From: Rhizobium sp. CCGE 510
GTDB lineage: Bacteria; Pseudomonadota; Alphaproteobacteria; Rhizobiales; Rhizobiaceae
Direction: 5' to 3'
DNA length: 64,000 bases
NCBI RefSeq assembly: GCF_000292525.1
Contig: NZ_AEYF01000012.1
Location: forward strand, 1 to 64,000
Both the position numbers and the translations under genes were made by a program. How positions within the stretch are numbered: the stretch's first letter is position 1; each line of letters begins with the position of its first letter. The notes beneath the pieces were generated by a model. That model was not told the DNA's origin and ran no database searches. It saw nothing but the letters and a program-made list of their open reading frames with translations. Shown here in pieces: positions 1 to 8,610 of this stretch.

Positions 1-2
1 CC

Positions 3-719
3 GAGGCGCGGCAGCAACTGACGCGTTATCCCACGGTTAAGCTGGTCAATGCCCGAGCCGACAGCATCTCCGGCGCTATCGACAATTTCTCCGTCCTCAC
101 TGGTGATGGCGAGAGCCTTGGCGCGCGCCGCCTGATCCTGAGCTACGGCGTTGCCGACCAGATGCCTGATGTTCCGGGCTTTGCCGAAAGCTGGGGCACG
201 TCCATCGTGCCCTGCCCCTATTGCGACGGCTTTGAAGTCGCCGACCAGCATTGGGGCCTCGTCTGGTCCGGCCCGCAGTCGCACACTTATGTCCGGCTGT
301 ACCACGATTGGACCGACACGTTGACGGTCTTTGCAGATGGTCACGACATTGCCCCCGATATCCGGGCCGATCTGGCGCGCCGCAACATACCTGTCGTTGA
401 TGGCCGGATCGCCGAAATCGCTCATCACCGGGGCCATATCACCACCGTTGATCTCGAGGGCGGCCGCAATGCCGGGATCGATATCCTGTTCGCGCATCCC
501 CGCAACAAGCCGTCCGCAAGCCTGCATGAATCACTGGGCCTGGCCACGGTCAATACGCCCTTCGGCATCGCCCTCAAGGTCGACGAGCGCCGCGAAACCA
601 GCATGCCCGGCATCTACGCTGCCGGCGACCTCGCCAACCCCCTCATGGCCTCGGTCACCACGGCAATATCGCAGGGCGCGACGGCGGGTATCTCCGCCCA
701 GCAGTCGATGCTGGTTTGA
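3..719 (+). CDS. Thioredoxin-reductase-like NAD(P)/FAD oxidoreductase, 5' truncated by the window edge
   Basis: The reading frame is open from the first bases, so the N-terminus with the first FAD-binding motif lies outside the window. What is visible is a CPYC redox pair inside the context PCPYCDGFEV, followed by a nucleotide-binding half and a C-terminal GIYAAGDLA motif that closes the FAD site. This arrangement is that of the thioredoxin reductase family (two-domain flavoprotein, class II). Many such rhizobial proteins are thioredoxin-reductase-like enzymes with an unknown disulfide partner and not the housekeeping TrxB, and the CPYC context here (normally CATC in TrxB) points to that group. 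The next gene is on the other strand, so this is the last gene of its transcript. Family assignment is firm; substrate is unknown. Confidence 0.85.
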   Translation, partial: EARQQLTRYPTVKLVNARADSISGAIDNFSVLTGDGESLGARRLILSYGVADQMPDVPGFAESWGTSIVPCPYCDGFEVADQHWGLVWSGPQSHTYVRLYHDWTDTLTVFADGHDIAPDIRADLARRNIPVVDGRIAEIAHHRGHITTVDLEGGRNAGIDILFAHPRNKPSASLHESLGLATVNTPFGIALKVDERRETSMPGIYAAGDLANPLMASVTTAISQGATAGISAQQSMLV

Positions 720-808
720 GAGCAGAGAACCCCTTCTGCAGGTGCCGGAGGCTATCATATTCTGGAGGTGCGGGCAGCGGACGGAGCGGGCGCTCTACCT
801 TGCTAAGA

Positions 809-888
809 CCTCCGGTCGCAATCGTAGTTGCGGAGGCACCGGATGAGGGGTGAGCGAAGCGAATGCGCTGAGCGTAAGCGAAAGGCAA
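809..888. repeat. Hairpin plus RIME-like repeat fragment between convergent genes
   Basis: A stem formed by CCTCCG (809-814) and CGGAGG (831-836), with inner arms GCAA/TTGC, could terminate the upstream gene. It runs into a block at 840-888 (GATGAGGGG...TGCGCTGAGCG...AAGCGAA.GGCAA) that reappears in inverted orientation inside the palindromic element at 44636-44799. The remaining bases between 720 and 908 show no gene. Confidence 0.5.
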
Positions 889-908
889 CGATCAGATCGG
901 CATTGCCC

Positions 909-1727
909 TTAGCTATTGCCCGTCTCACTTCTCAGTCGGTCCAGGAAAACCGTCAGCTCCGCTTCGTCGATGCCGACGAGATGGCGCTTTTCCGGATAGG
1001 CGCCGGTCCTGACATCCTCGGCGAATTCCGTGAAGGCGGCGATGCGTTCGCGCTGCAGCCGGTCGTGTTCGGCGGCGAAGTTGCGGTAGACCTTGGCATG
1101 GCGCGGAGTGTGGTCGCGATTGGCGCCGAGCACGTCGTCGGCGAAGAGATATTGGGCGTCGCAGCGGCTGCCGGCGCCCATGGAGATCATCAGCATCGAG
1201 GTGTTGCCGCTGATGGCGGCAGCGACCTCCCCCGGCACGACTTCGATTTCGGCAGCGAAGGCGCCGGCCGCTTCCAGCGCCTTGGTCTGCCGCCAGATCT
1301 CGGCCGCGCTTGTCGCCGTCTTGCCGACGGCGCGAAAGCCGCCGGTCCAGGTCGCCTTCGACGGGATCAGCCCGAGATGGCCGCAGACCGGGATGCCCTC
1401 GTCGCGCAGGCGTCGGATCGTCTGCAGGCTGGCTGCACAATAGACCGCATCGCCGCCGGCCTTCAGCGCCGCAAAGGCGGCACGCAGATAGTCTTCGGCC
1501 GAGACAAGATCGCCATATTCGAGCCCGGGAATGGCAAAGGGGGTGGGCGCGGCCTCGCGAAAGACCGGGCCGAGCAGTGAGGGCGGCACGGAGACGATGT
1601 CGATCCCGGCCTTTTCGGCAGCTTCCGCCTCCTCCAGCGAGGTGACGCGCAGCATGGTGAGCTGGCGCTTGCCTTTTTCGGCAAGCAGATCGGCGACGGT
1701 CGCGCGTCTATGTTTCTTCATCGTCAA
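909..1727 (-). CDS. PanB-superfamily protein (ketopantoate hydroxymethyltransferase-like), fourth gene of moc-like operon
   Basis: A 272-residue TIM-barrel protein. It has the PanB hallmark IPVCGHLGLIPS near residue 115, a conserved EVVPGEVA segment that holds the catalytic glutamate of PanB, and a GAGSRCDAQYLFADDVLG segment matching the C-terminal PanB core. By eye against E. coli PanB, the metal ligands Asp45, Asp84 and Glu114 appear to be replaced (VSVPPSLL for VGDSLGM, an IPGLEYG stretch for LADLPFM, YCAAS for KIEGG). It may therefore not make ketopantoate. It lies 37 bases downstream of the ferredoxin-reductase gene on the same strand, so it is probably cotranscribed with the oxygenase genes. 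A role with one-carbon units released by demethylation is possible but is only an inference. Confidence 0.7.
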   Translation of the reverse strand: MTMKKHRRATVADLLAEKGKRQLTMLRVTSLEEAEAAEKAGIDIVSVPPSLLGPVFREAAPTPFAIPGLEYGDLVSAEDYLRAAFAALKAGGDAVYCAASLQTIRRLRDEGIPVCGHLGLIPSKATWTGGFRAVGKTATSAAEIWRQTKALEAAGAFAAEIEVVPGEVAAAISGNTSMLMISMGAGSRCDAQYLFADDVLGANRDHTPRHAKVYRNFAAEHDRLQRERIAAFTEFAEDVRTGAYPEKRHLVGIDEAELTVFLDRLRSETGNS

Positions 1728-1764
1728 ATTCCTTCGAAAATATGGGGTGAAAATATCGGGCTGC

Positions 1765-2988
1765 TCAGGCGGCCAGCAGGGATTTCAGCTTGATGTCGCT
1801 GGCTGCGAGCGCCGCCGGGTCCGGATGGGCGCGCGCGGCGATCAGCATTTCGGCAAGCCGGATGTCGCGTGCCACCGCATTGCCCGGCCCGATGCCGCTT
1901 GCGGCGATCAATCGTCCGCCGGCGTCGAGATGGAAAAGAATGAAGGCGCCGGGGCCGAGGTCGCGGCGGTGATGCGTGACGGCACCCTCGGCAAGGCCTG
2001 ATATCTGCAGCGTCATGTCATATTGGTCCGACCAGAACCACGGCACTGATGAGACGGTCTGGCCGACGCCCAGCATGTTGGCCGCGGCCAATGTGCCCTG
2101 CTCCTGGGCATTGCGCCAGGATTCGAGCCGCACCCGCCGGCCGCCATAGATCGGCAGCGGAAACGAGCAGCAGTCGCCGGCGGCAAAAACATCAGGCGCG
2201 GATGTCTGGAGATGGTTATCGACGGCTATGCCGTTTTCGATCGTGAGCCCCGCGCTTTCGGCGATCTCGACATTCGGCCGCGCGCCGATGCCGACAAGGG
2301 CGAGGTCGGCTTCGATCACTTCGCCGCCCGACAATCTGATCACAGCCTTTCCGCCTTCGTCGGTCAGCGCCGCAATCGAGACACCGCAGCGAATATCGAC
2401 GCCCTCGGCGCGGTGGCGCTCGGTCAGGAGGTGAGCGATCTCCTCCGGTACGCCGCGTTTCAGCACGCGTTCCAGCCCCTCGATGACGGTGACGTCGGCC
2501 CCGAGCAGCCGCGCCGTTGCCGCAAGTTCCAGCCCGATGAAGCCGCCGCCGATGATGGCGATATGCTTGCCCGGCCTCATTGCTTCGCGCAGTGCCGCCG
2601 CATCATGATGGGTTCGGAGCGAGCGAATATGCGGGCTGTCCGAAGCGCCGGGGAAGGCTCGCGCGGCGGCACCCGTCGCCAGCAGAAGCTTGTCGTAGGC
2701 GAGCGTCGCGCCATCCGAAAGCGTGACGGTCTTTGATGCCGTGTCGAGATCCCTCGCCTCCAGGCCGGTCAAAAGCCGGATGCCGTTTTCCGCGTATTTT
2801 TCCACCGCAGCGATGAATTTCGGATCGCTGGCATCGGCAGAAGCCGCCTTCGAAAGCGGCGGCCGTTCGTAGGGATGGAGGGGCTCGGCTCCAACAAGCG
2901 TTATCTCGCCGTCAAAACCCTTTTCCCGTAAGGCGAAGGCGGCGCGCGCACCGCATTCGCCGGCCCCCAGGATGACGAAATGAGCCAC
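1765..2988 (-). CDS. mocF: NAD(P)H-dependent ferredoxin reductase of the Rieske oxygenase system (MocF-like)
   Basis: A flavoprotein of about 407 residues with two dinucleotide-binding motifs, ILGAGECG at the N-terminus (FAD) and IIGGGFIG near residue 145 (NADH), and an FAAGDCCSF motif near residue 280. The layout is that of BphA4-type reductases that pass electrons to a Rieske ferredoxin. I chose GTG at 2988 because AGGGAGG lies 5 bases before it; a GTG at 3003 is also in frame but has no ribosome site. The gene follows the Rieske gene directly. Known family role: NADH to FAD to [2Fe-2S] ferredoxin. The name follows from gene order identical to mocDEF and is an inference; the reductase family itself is certain. 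Confidence 0.8.
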   Translation of the reverse strand: MAHFVILGAGECGARAAFALREKGFDGEITLVGAEPLHPYERPPLSKAASADASDPKFIAAVEKYAENGIRLLTGLEARDLDTASKTVTLSDGATLAYDKLLLATGAAARAFPGASDSPHIRSLRTHHDAAALREAMRPGKHIAIIGGGFIGLELAATARLLGADVTVIEGLERVLKRGVPEEIAHLLTERHRAEGVDIRCGVSIAALTDEGGKAVIRLSGGEVIEADLALVGIGARPNVEIAESAGLTIENGIAVDNHLQTSAPDVFAAGDCCSFPLPIYGGRRVRLESWRNAQEQGTLAAANMLGVGQTVSSVPWFWSDQYDMTLQISGLAEGAVTHHRRDLGPGAFILFHLDAGGRLIAASGIGPGNAVARDIRLAEMLIAARAHPDPAALAASDIKLKSLLAA

Positions 2989-2999
2989 GCCAGCCTCCC

Positions 3000-3314
3000 T
3001 CACACCGCGATGAAGACGGTGCCGCCTTCGACCTTGACCGGATAGGTCTTCAAATCGACGCAGACCGGTGCCCCCTTGGCTTCGCCCGTCTTGTAGTTGA
3101 AGCGGCCATTATGTTTTGGACACTCGATGATCTCCTCCATCACCAACCCGTCGGCGAGGTGGATATGTTCATGGGTGCAGAGCCCGTCGGTGGCGAAGAA
3201 TTCGTCGTCCGGGCTGCGGTAGACCGCGAAAGTGCGCCCGCCATGATCGAAGCGGATGACATCCTCCTCGTCGATCTCGTCCTTGCCGCAGACTTCGATC
3301 CAATTTCCGCTCAT
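3000..3314 (-). CDS. mocE: Rieske [2Fe-2S] ferredoxin (MocE-like)
   Basis: A 104-residue soluble Rieske protein. The cluster ligands are visible as CTH (Cys46, His48) and CPKH (Cys65, His68), the standard CxH-x16-CxxH spacing of the small ferredoxins that serve ring-hydroxylating and related oxygenases. Two ATGs stand side by side; GGGAGG is 5 bases from the second (3314) and only 2 from the first (3317), so the second was taken. It should shuttle electrons from the reductase encoded just downstream to the membrane oxygenase encoded just upstream. There is no transmembrane segment, so it is cytoplasmic. Confidence 0.85.
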   Translation of the reverse strand: MSGNWIEVCGKDEIDEEDVIRFDHGGRTFAVYRSPDDEFFATDGLCTHEHIHLADGLVMEEIIECPKHNGRFNYKTGEAKGAPVCVDLKTYPVKVEGGTVFIAV

Positions 3315-3335
3315 CATGTCCTCCCTTAATCGTGA

Positions 3336-4424
3336 TTATTGCGCGGCCGGAGCCAGCTCGTTGTGGAATTCCTCGCGATAGGGCCTTGCGGTTGCCGGCA
3401 GTTCGCGCTGCAGGAAATAATCCTCGTTGCGCAGCTGGCGCAGGAAGGCCGGGATCATCTCGCGATAGCCCGAGAGGATCGACGGGTTCGGCGCCGGCAG
3501 GTCGTGTTTGATCATCGCGTGCAGCCGGGGCAGCGCGTGGTAGGGCACCATCGGAAACATGTGATGTTCGACGTGGTAATTCATGTTCCAGTAGATGAAG
3601 CGGCTGATCGGGTTCATGTAGACCGTTCTGCTGTTCAATCGATGATCGATGACGTTGTCGGCAAGGCCGCCATGCTGCAGCAGGCCGGTCAGCACATGGT
3701 GCCAGGCGCCGTAAAGGCGCGGCAGGCCAATGAGCATCAGCGGCAGGATCGAACCCATGGCGATCGCAGCGGCGACCGTGGCGAGATGGATCGCCAGCCA
3801 GATGCGGGCGATGCGGATCGCCTTCGGCTGTTCCATCTCCGGAATGAAGGTCTTTTCCGCGGCGCTGACGACGCCGCAGGCGTTGCGCAGCATGTCGACC
3901 AACGCATGCCAGACGTCGAGGATGCCGAAGAAATTGAGGACCACCCGGAAGAGATCGGGCGGCCGCATGACGGCGATCTCGGGATCGCGGCCGACGATGA
4001 CGGTATCGGTGTGATGGCGTGCGTGGCTCCAGCGCCAGGTCACCGGATTGCGCATGATCATGAAGCAGGCGATCTGATAGACGGCATCGTTCATCCAGCG
4101 CGTCTTGAAGGCGGTGCCGTGACCGCATTCGTGCCAGCGGCTGTCGGAAGCCGAGCCGTAGAGCACGCCATAGGCGAGGAAAAAGGGCAGCGCGACCCAC
4201 GAGCCCCAGAAAGTGACGCCGAGCCCGGCAAGAACCGCCATGCTGCCGAGCCAGATGATCGTGTCGCGGATACCAGGCGCATCGGAGCGTTGCATCAGCG
4301 CCTTCATCTCCTTGCGCGCAACGTCGGTGTGGTACCATTGCGCTGCCGCCAGCCCGGTCTCGACGGCGGTGCGGCCGCTTTCGCCGAGCAGGTCGTAGTC
4401 ACGTTTCTTCGTTTGGGTCGCCAT
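3336..4424 (-). CDS. mocD: Membrane di-iron oxygenase/fatty-acid-desaturase-like protein (MocD-like)
   Basis: A 362-residue integral membrane protein with the three histidine boxes of the di-iron desaturase/hydroxylase family: HECGH (98-102), HARHH (134-138) and HVEHH (284-288), with a further His-Gly-Gly at 251. Hydrophobic segments occur at about 56-92 and 205-235. ATG 4424 was chosen because GGGAGG stands 6 bases upstream and conserved sequence starts there. The order oxygenase, Rieske ferredoxin, reductase on one strand matches mocDEF of R. leguminosarum, which are needed to use the rhizopine 3-O-methyl-scyllo-inosamine, presumably by removing the methyl group. Other O- or N-demethylations or lipid desaturation cannot be excluded from sequence alone. 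Confidence 0.75.
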   Translation of the reverse strand: MATQTKKRDYDLLGESGRTAVETGLAAAQWYHTDVARKEMKALMQRSDAPGIRDTIIWLGSMAVLAGLGVTFWGSWVALPFFLAYGVLYGSASDSRWHECGHGTAFKTRWMNDAVYQIACFMIMRNPVTWRWSHARHHTDTVIVGRDPEIAVMRPPDLFRVVLNFFGILDVWHALVDMLRNACGVVSAAEKTFIPEMEQPKAIRIARIWLAIHLATVAAAIAMGSILPLMLIGLPRLYGAWHHVLTGLLQHGGLADNVIDHRLNSRTVYMNPISRFIYWNMNYHVEHHMFPMVPYHALPRLHAMIKHDLPAPNPSILSGYREMIPAFLRQLRNEDYFLQRELPATARPYREEFHNELAPAAQ

Positions 4425-4487
4425 TGCCTGCCTCCCGTTGCCCTGCCTGGGAGAATAGGTTGACTTTGCAAGGCGCTCAATGCAGGC

Positions 4488-4545
4488 TTGATATATTCTA
4501 TCAAAAGCCATCAAAAATGGCTTTCATTCATGATCGAATCTATCA
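4488..4545. promoter_or_regulatory. Operator cluster between the moc-like operon and the LacI regulator gene
   Basis: The 130-base divergent gap holds an inverted repeat TTGATA-N5-TATCAA (4488-4504), an 8-bp inverted repeat AAAGCCAT-N5-ATGGCTTT (4504-4524), and a second copy of the motif TGAT-N4-TCTATCA (4489-4503 and 4531-4545). A related TGAT-N5-TCTATCA occurs on the other side of the regulator gene at 5588. Repetition on both sides of a LacI-type gene suggests these are its binding sites. Confidence 0.55.
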
Positions 4546-4554
4546 GGAACGCCG

Positions 4555-5583
4555 ATGCGCCGCCCCACCATCTCCGATCTTGCCCGCGCCTCGGGCGTCA
4601 GCGTCGCCACCGTCGACCGCGTCTTGAACGGCCGACATCGCGTGCGCGAGGAAACGGCGCGCCGGGTCTATGATGCGGCCCAATCGATCGGCTATCACGC
4701 CGTCGGGCTGATCCGGCAACGTGTCTTCGAGGATCTGCCGCAATATAAGCTGGCCTTCCTGCTGCAAAAGCCGATGCAGCCTTTCTATCAGGCTTTCGCT
4801 CGCGAGATCGAAGTGGCGGCGCGTGCCGTGACCACCGCCCGTCTCCAGATCCAGATCGACTATCCCTCCGCTTCGACACCGGCGGCGATCGTCGAGAAGC
4901 TCAAGGCCCTCGGCGGCCGCAATCAGGCCGTCGCTCTCGTCGCTCCAGACTATCCTGCGGTGACGGCGGCAATCGAGGAACTGAGGGAACGAGACATTCC
5001 CGTCTTTTCGCTGCTTTCCGACTTCGCCTCAGGGGTGCGCAATGCCTATATCGGCGTCAACAACCGCAAGGTCGGCCGCACCGCCGCCTGGGTGATTGCC
5101 AAGACTGCCCGTGTGCCGGGCAAGGTCGCCTGTTTCGTCGGCAGCCACCGTTTTCATGGACATGAGCTGCGCGAGATCGGTTTTCGTTCCTATTTTCGTG
5201 AAAACGCCTCGGAATTCGACGTCATCGATACGTTGATCAACCTGGATACTCCGGAGATCACCCATGAGGCGACGCTGACGCTGCTACAGAAACATCCTGA
5301 TCTCGTCGGCCTTTACGTCTGCGGCGGCGGCATGGAAGGCGCGATCTCGGCGATCCGCGAAGAAAGTCTCGGCGGCAAGATCGTCCTCGTGGTCAACGAG
5401 CTGACGCCCGACAGCAAAGCCGGGCTTGCCGACGATATCGTTGCCATGGCGATCGGCACCCCCCTGCCCGCACTGTGCAAAGAGCTGATAGCGCTGATGA
5501 CGAGCGCGATCGAAAACAGCGAAACGGCCGTTCCCGGCCAGTTCTTCCTGCCCTTCGATATTCATATCTCAGAGAACATTTGA
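4555..5583 (+). CDS. LacI-family transcriptional regulator with periplasmic-binding-protein-like effector domain
   Basis: A 342-residue protein. The helix-turn-helix at residues 3-27 (TISDLARASGVSVATVDRVLNG) is of LacI type; note the Asp-Arg at the position where most LacI proteins have Ser-Arg. Residues 60-340 form a sugar-binding regulator domain. It is divergent from the oxygenase operon and in tandem with the isomerase-like gene downstream, with similar operator-like motifs on both sides, so it probably controls both. In R. leguminosarum rhizopine regions the known regulator MocR is of the GntR family, so this protein is not MocR. The effector is unknown; an inositol-derived compound would fit the neighbours. 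ATG 4555 has AGGA 7 bases upstream. Confidence 0.85.
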   Translation: MRRPTISDLARASGVSVATVDRVLNGRHRVREETARRVYDAAQSIGYHAVGLIRQRVFEDLPQYKLAFLLQKPMQPFYQAFAREIEVAARAVTTARLQIQIDYPSASTPAAIVEKLKALGGRNQAVALVAPDYPAVTAAIEELRERDIPVFSLLSDFASGVRNAYIGVNNRKVGRTAAWVIAKTARVPGKVACFVGSHRFHGHELREIGFRSYFRENASEFDVIDTLINLDTPEITHEATLTLLQKHPDLVGLYVCGGGMEGAISAIREESLGGKIVLVVNELTPDSKAGLADDIVAMAIGTPLPALCKELIALMTSAIENSETAVPGQFFLPFDIHISENI

Positions 5584-5587
5584 GAAA

Positions 5588-5687
5588 TGATGCAAGTCTA
5601 TCATTTCGGCTGAAATTCTTTCAGCAATGAGAGCGGGTAGTGGCGATGCCCGATGGATTGCCACACGAATTCCGATAGAGATTCGTG
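5588..5687. promoter_or_regulatory. Operator-like inverted repeats upstream of the TIM-barrel isomerase gene
   Basis: In the 160-base gap after the regulator gene there is a third TGAT-N5-TCTATCA motif (5588-5603), a perfect 17-bp palindrome GCTGAAA-TTC-TTTCAGC (5609-5625), and a perfect 7-bp inverted repeat CACGAAT/ATTCGTG (5664-5670 and 5681-5687, 10-base spacer). These are plausible sites for the upstream LacI-type regulator; a role as a terminator for the regulator gene is less likely because no T-run follows. Confidence 0.5.
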
Positions 5688-5743
5688 GACCCAATCACAG
5701 GACTGCTCCGCCACGATGCGGAGACGAGGAGGATATATCCGTC

Positions 5744-6556
5744 ATGACTTCGATCCGCTTTGCGCTCAACCATATGGCCGCGCCGTCGCTTCCGATCGAC
5801 GATTTTTTCGCGCTCGCCAAATCGCTCGGCATCGGAGAGGTCGAAATCCGCAACGACCTTTCCGGCAATGCCATTCTCGACGGGACCAAGCCCGAAGCGA
5901 TTAGGGACGCGGCTGCCCGCCACGGGCTGACGATCATCTCGATCAACGCCCTGCAGCGTTTCAACGAATGGAATGAAGCCCGCGCTGGAGAAGCGCAGGA
6001 ACTGATCGATTATGCCGGCGCCTGCGGCGCCAAGGCGCTCGTCCTCGTTCCGAAGAACGATGGCACCGGCTGCGCCGACGGCGAGCGCCAGGCCAATCTG
6101 CGCCAGTCCCTGACGGCGCTGAAGCCGATGCTTGAGAAAGCCGGCATCATCGGTCTGGTCGAGCCGCTCGGCTTCGAGATCTGCTCGCTGCGCTCGAAGA
6201 CCGAGGCGGCCGAGGCAATCACCGAGCTCGGCGCACAATCGACCTTCAAGCTCGTCCACGACACCTTCCACCATCACCTTGCCGGCGAAGCCGCGACCTT
6301 CCCGGAGCTTTCCGGCCTCGTGCACATTTCCGGCGTCAGCGACCCTGCCGTTTCCGTTGCCGACATGCGCGATTCCCATCGCGTGCTCGTCGACGGCGAC
6401 GACCGGCTCGACAATGCCGGGCAGATCAAGGGGCTGCTGCAGGCGGATTATAAGGGACCCTTCTCCTTCGAACCCTTCGCGGCGGAAGTTCATGCGGTCA
6501 AGGACCCGGCCGGTGCGCTTCGCGCCAGCATGGATTACCTGACAGAACGGGTTTGA
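5744..6556 (+). CDS. Sugar-phosphate isomerase/epimerase-like TIM-barrel protein (IolI/MocC type)
   Basis: A 270-residue AP-endonuclease-2-fold TIM barrel. Metal-ligand candidates are spread as in the family: EPLGFE near residue 145, HDTFHHH near 175, HISGVSD near 195 and FEPFA near 245. The family includes inosose isomerase IolI and MocC of rhizopine catabolism. The frame is open upstream, but ATG 5744 starts the conserved sequence and follows GAGGAGG at 5725-5731, with a rather long 12-base gap. Preceded by operator-like palindromes and by the LacI-type gene. A role in handling the inositol or inosose product of the moc-like oxygenase fits the context. The fold is certain, the substrate is not. 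Confidence 0.75.
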   Translation: MTSIRFALNHMAAPSLPIDDFFALAKSLGIGEVEIRNDLSGNAILDGTKPEAIRDAAARHGLTIISINALQRFNEWNEARAGEAQELIDYAGACGAKALVLVPKNDGTGCADGERQANLRQSLTALKPMLEKAGIIGLVEPLGFEICSLRSKTEAAEAITELGAQSTFKLVHDTFHHHLAGEAATFPELSGLVHISGVSDPAVSVADMRDSHRVLVDGDDRLDNAGQIKGLLQADYKGPFSFEPFAAEVHAVKDPAGALRASMDYLTERV

Positions 6557-6576
6557 AGCCTGAGCGAGACGTCGTA

Positions 6577-6610
6577 TGACGATCGGCCGCCTGCGAGCGG
6601 CCGATCGTCA
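6577..6610. terminator. Bidirectional stem-loop between convergent genes
   Basis: A perfect 14-bp stem, TGACGATCGGCCGC and its complement, with a 6-base loop (6591-6596). It sits between the stop of the isomerase-like gene and the stop of cobM, which point at each other. No long T-run follows on either side. Confidence 0.65.
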
Positions 6611-6614
6611 CAAA

Positions 6615-7373
6615 TTACTCCCGGCCTCTGAACCGGCGCTGATAGGCCGGATCGTAGAGCGAACTTTCGCGGAAATCTTCCGCCGCGAGCGACGGGCCGA
6701 CGAAGATGATCGCCGTGCGTTCGATTGGTTCGGCCGCAACCTTCGCCTCGATATCGGAAAGCGTGCCGCGCAGGATGCGCTCGTCCGGCCAGGAGGCCTT
6801 GACGACAATCGCCACCGGGCAATCGGCGCCATAGAGCGGCGTCAATTCCTCGACAACCTGTTTCAGCGCATGGATTGCCAGATGGACCGCTAGCGTGGCG
6901 CCGGTCGCGCCGAATTTCGCCAGCGTTTCGTCGTTCGGCATCGGCGAGGCGCGACCGGAAACGCGGGTGAGCACCAGGCTTTGGGCCACTGATGGGATTG
7001 TCAGCTCGCGCCCGAGCGCTGAGGCGGCCGCCGCAAAGGCCGGAACACCCGGTGTCATCGTATAGGCGATGCCGTGTTTCTCAAGTCGGCGCACCTGCTC
7101 GGCGACCGCACTCCAGACCGACAGATCACCGGAATGCAGCCGGGCGACATCCTGGCCGGCTGCCGCAGCGCTGAGATATTCAGCCTCGATCTCGTCGAGC
7201 GACATCGGCGCGGTATCGACGATGCGCGCATCCGCCGGGCAATATTGCAGCAGTTCCGGCGAGACGATCGAGCCGGCATAGAGGCAGACCGGGCATCGAG
7301 CGATGAGATCGCGGCCACGCACCGTGATCAGATCCGCAGCCCCTGGCCCCGCGCCGATGAAATGCACCGTCAT
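6615..7373 (-). CDS. cobM: Precorrin-4 C11-methyltransferase CobM
   Basis: A 252-residue SAM-dependent tetrapyrrole methylase. It starts with [18 protein letters not shown], the family P-loop-like motif, and has [11 protein letters not shown] near residue 80 and [17 protein letters not shown] near residue 105, typical of the C11 enzyme. It converts precorrin-4 to precorrin-5 in the aerobic pathway of vitamin B12 synthesis. It is the last gene of the minus-strand cob cluster, 4 bases after the cobL stop, so translation is probably coupled. The usual length of the family is about 250 residues. Confidence 0.95.
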   Translation of the reverse strand: MTVHFIGAGPGAADLITVRGRDLIARCPVCLYAGSIVSPELLQYCPADARIVDTAPMSLDEIEAEYLSAAAAGQDVARLHSGDLSVWSAVAEQVRRLEKHGIAYTMTPGVPAFAAAASALGRELTIPSVAQSLVLTRVSGRASPMPNDETLAKFGATGATLAVHLAIHALKQVVEELTPLYGADCPVAIVVKASWPDERILRGTLSDIEAKVAAEPIERTAIIFVGPSLAAEDFRESSLYDPAYQRRFRGRE

Positions 7374-7377
7374 CCCG

Positions 7378-8610
7378 TTATCCTTTCGTCCAGCGCCATT
7401 GCGTCACCGGCATCGCCGGCCGCCAGCCGCTCATGCCGCCGATGGGCTCGGCACGCGATATTTCGATCCGGGTCAGCAGGCCGCCGCGTGTTGCATGTTC
7501 GGAGAGCAGCACGGCTTCCATCTCCAGCGTCACGGCATTGGCGACGAGCCGCCCTCCCCGCTTCAGCGCGGCAATCACGGCATCGATGACGCCGGGCTCG
7601 CTGCCGCCGCCGCCGAGGAAGATCACATCCGGTTCCGGCAGGCCGGTCAGTGCGCCGGGCGCCGTACCCTCGACGACGGCGAGATGCGGCACGCCGAAGG
7701 CGGAGGCGTTGCGGGCAATCCGTGCGGCCCGTTCCGGCGATTGCTCGATGGCGATTGTCTTCAGGCTGGGATGGGCGAGCATCCATTCGATGCCGACCGA
7801 TCCTGAGCCGGCGCCGATATCCCAGAGCAGTTCGCCGTGACGCGGCGCCAGCGCCGACAGCGTCACCGCCCGGATTTCGCGTTTGGTGATCTGTCCGTCA
7901 TGCTCGAACAGCGCGTCCTCGAAGCCTGAGGCGAAAGGCAGAATACGAGCCCTCTCCCCTGCCGCGATCTCAAGCGCACAGACGTTCAGCGGATCGACGT
8001 CCGCGAGATCGAATTGCGTTGCTACGGTGCTTCTCTGCCGTTCCCGTGGACCGCCAAGCGCCTCGAGCACTGTAAGCTGCGACTGACCGAAGCCGGTCGC
8101 GGCAAGCAAGGTTGCCAGATCGCCAGGCCCCTTCTCGTCCGAGGTCAGCGCGATGATGCGCCGCCCGGCATGCAGATGCGGCCGGATCAGGTCGATCGGC
8201 CTGCCATGCAGCGAAATCGTCGCGACGTCCTGCAGCGGCCAGCCGAGGCGTGAGGCGGCAAGGCTGAAGGCCGAGGGCGCGGGGATGGTGCGCATTTCTT
8301 CGGCTGCGACATGGCGCGAGAGCGTTGCGCCGACGCCGTAGAGAAACGGGTCGCCGGAGGCCAGTACCACGACCGGCGTGCCACGCCTTTGAAGGACGGC
8401 ATCGACCGAGCGCTCGAACGGGCTCTGCCAGAAAAGCTTTTCACCCGATATCAGCGACGCAGTAAGCGCAAGGTGGCGCGCGCCGCCGAAGACCGCCGGT
8501 GCGGTGGCGATCAGCCGCCGCGCCCCTTCGCCGAGCCCTTCTGGACCATCTTCGCCGATGCCGATAATAGTCAGCCAGCGCGGGCCGCAAGGAGGAGAGA
8601 CATCAGACAT
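7378..8610 (-). CDS. cobL: Precorrin-6Y C5,15-methyltransferase (decarboxylating) CobL
   Basis: A bifunctional protein of 410 residues. The N-terminal half is a tetrapyrrole methylase ([15 protein letters not shown] near residue 13) that acts at C5. The C-terminal half is a Rossmann-fold methylase/decarboxylase ([16 protein letters not shown] near residue 240) corresponding to CbiT, acting at C15 and decarboxylating C12. The frame is open far upstream, but ATG 8610 precedes the conserved start, has GAGG 7 bases before it, and gives the normal family length. Its ATG overlaps the ATG of cobK on the other strand in the palindrome CATG (8608-8611). Confidence 0.95.
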   Translation of the reverse strand: MSDVSPPCGPRWLTIIGIGEDGPEGLGEGARRLIATAPAVFGGARHLALTASLISGEKLFWQSPFERSVDAVLQRRGTPVVVLASGDPFLYGVGATLSRHVAAEEMRTIPAPSAFSLAASRLGWPLQDVATISLHGRPIDLIRPHLHAGRRIIALTSDEKGPGDLATLLAATGFGQSQLTVLEALGGPRERQRSTVATQFDLADVDPLNVCALEIAAGERARILPFASGFEDALFEHDGQITKREIRAVTLSALAPRHGELLWDIGAGSGSVGIEWMLAHPSLKTIAIEQSPERAARIARNASAFGVPHLAVVEGTAPGALTGLPEPDVIFLGGGGSEPGVIDAVIAALKRGGRLVANAVTLEMEAVLLSEHATRGGLLTRIEISRAEPIGGMSGWRPAMPVTQWRWTKG

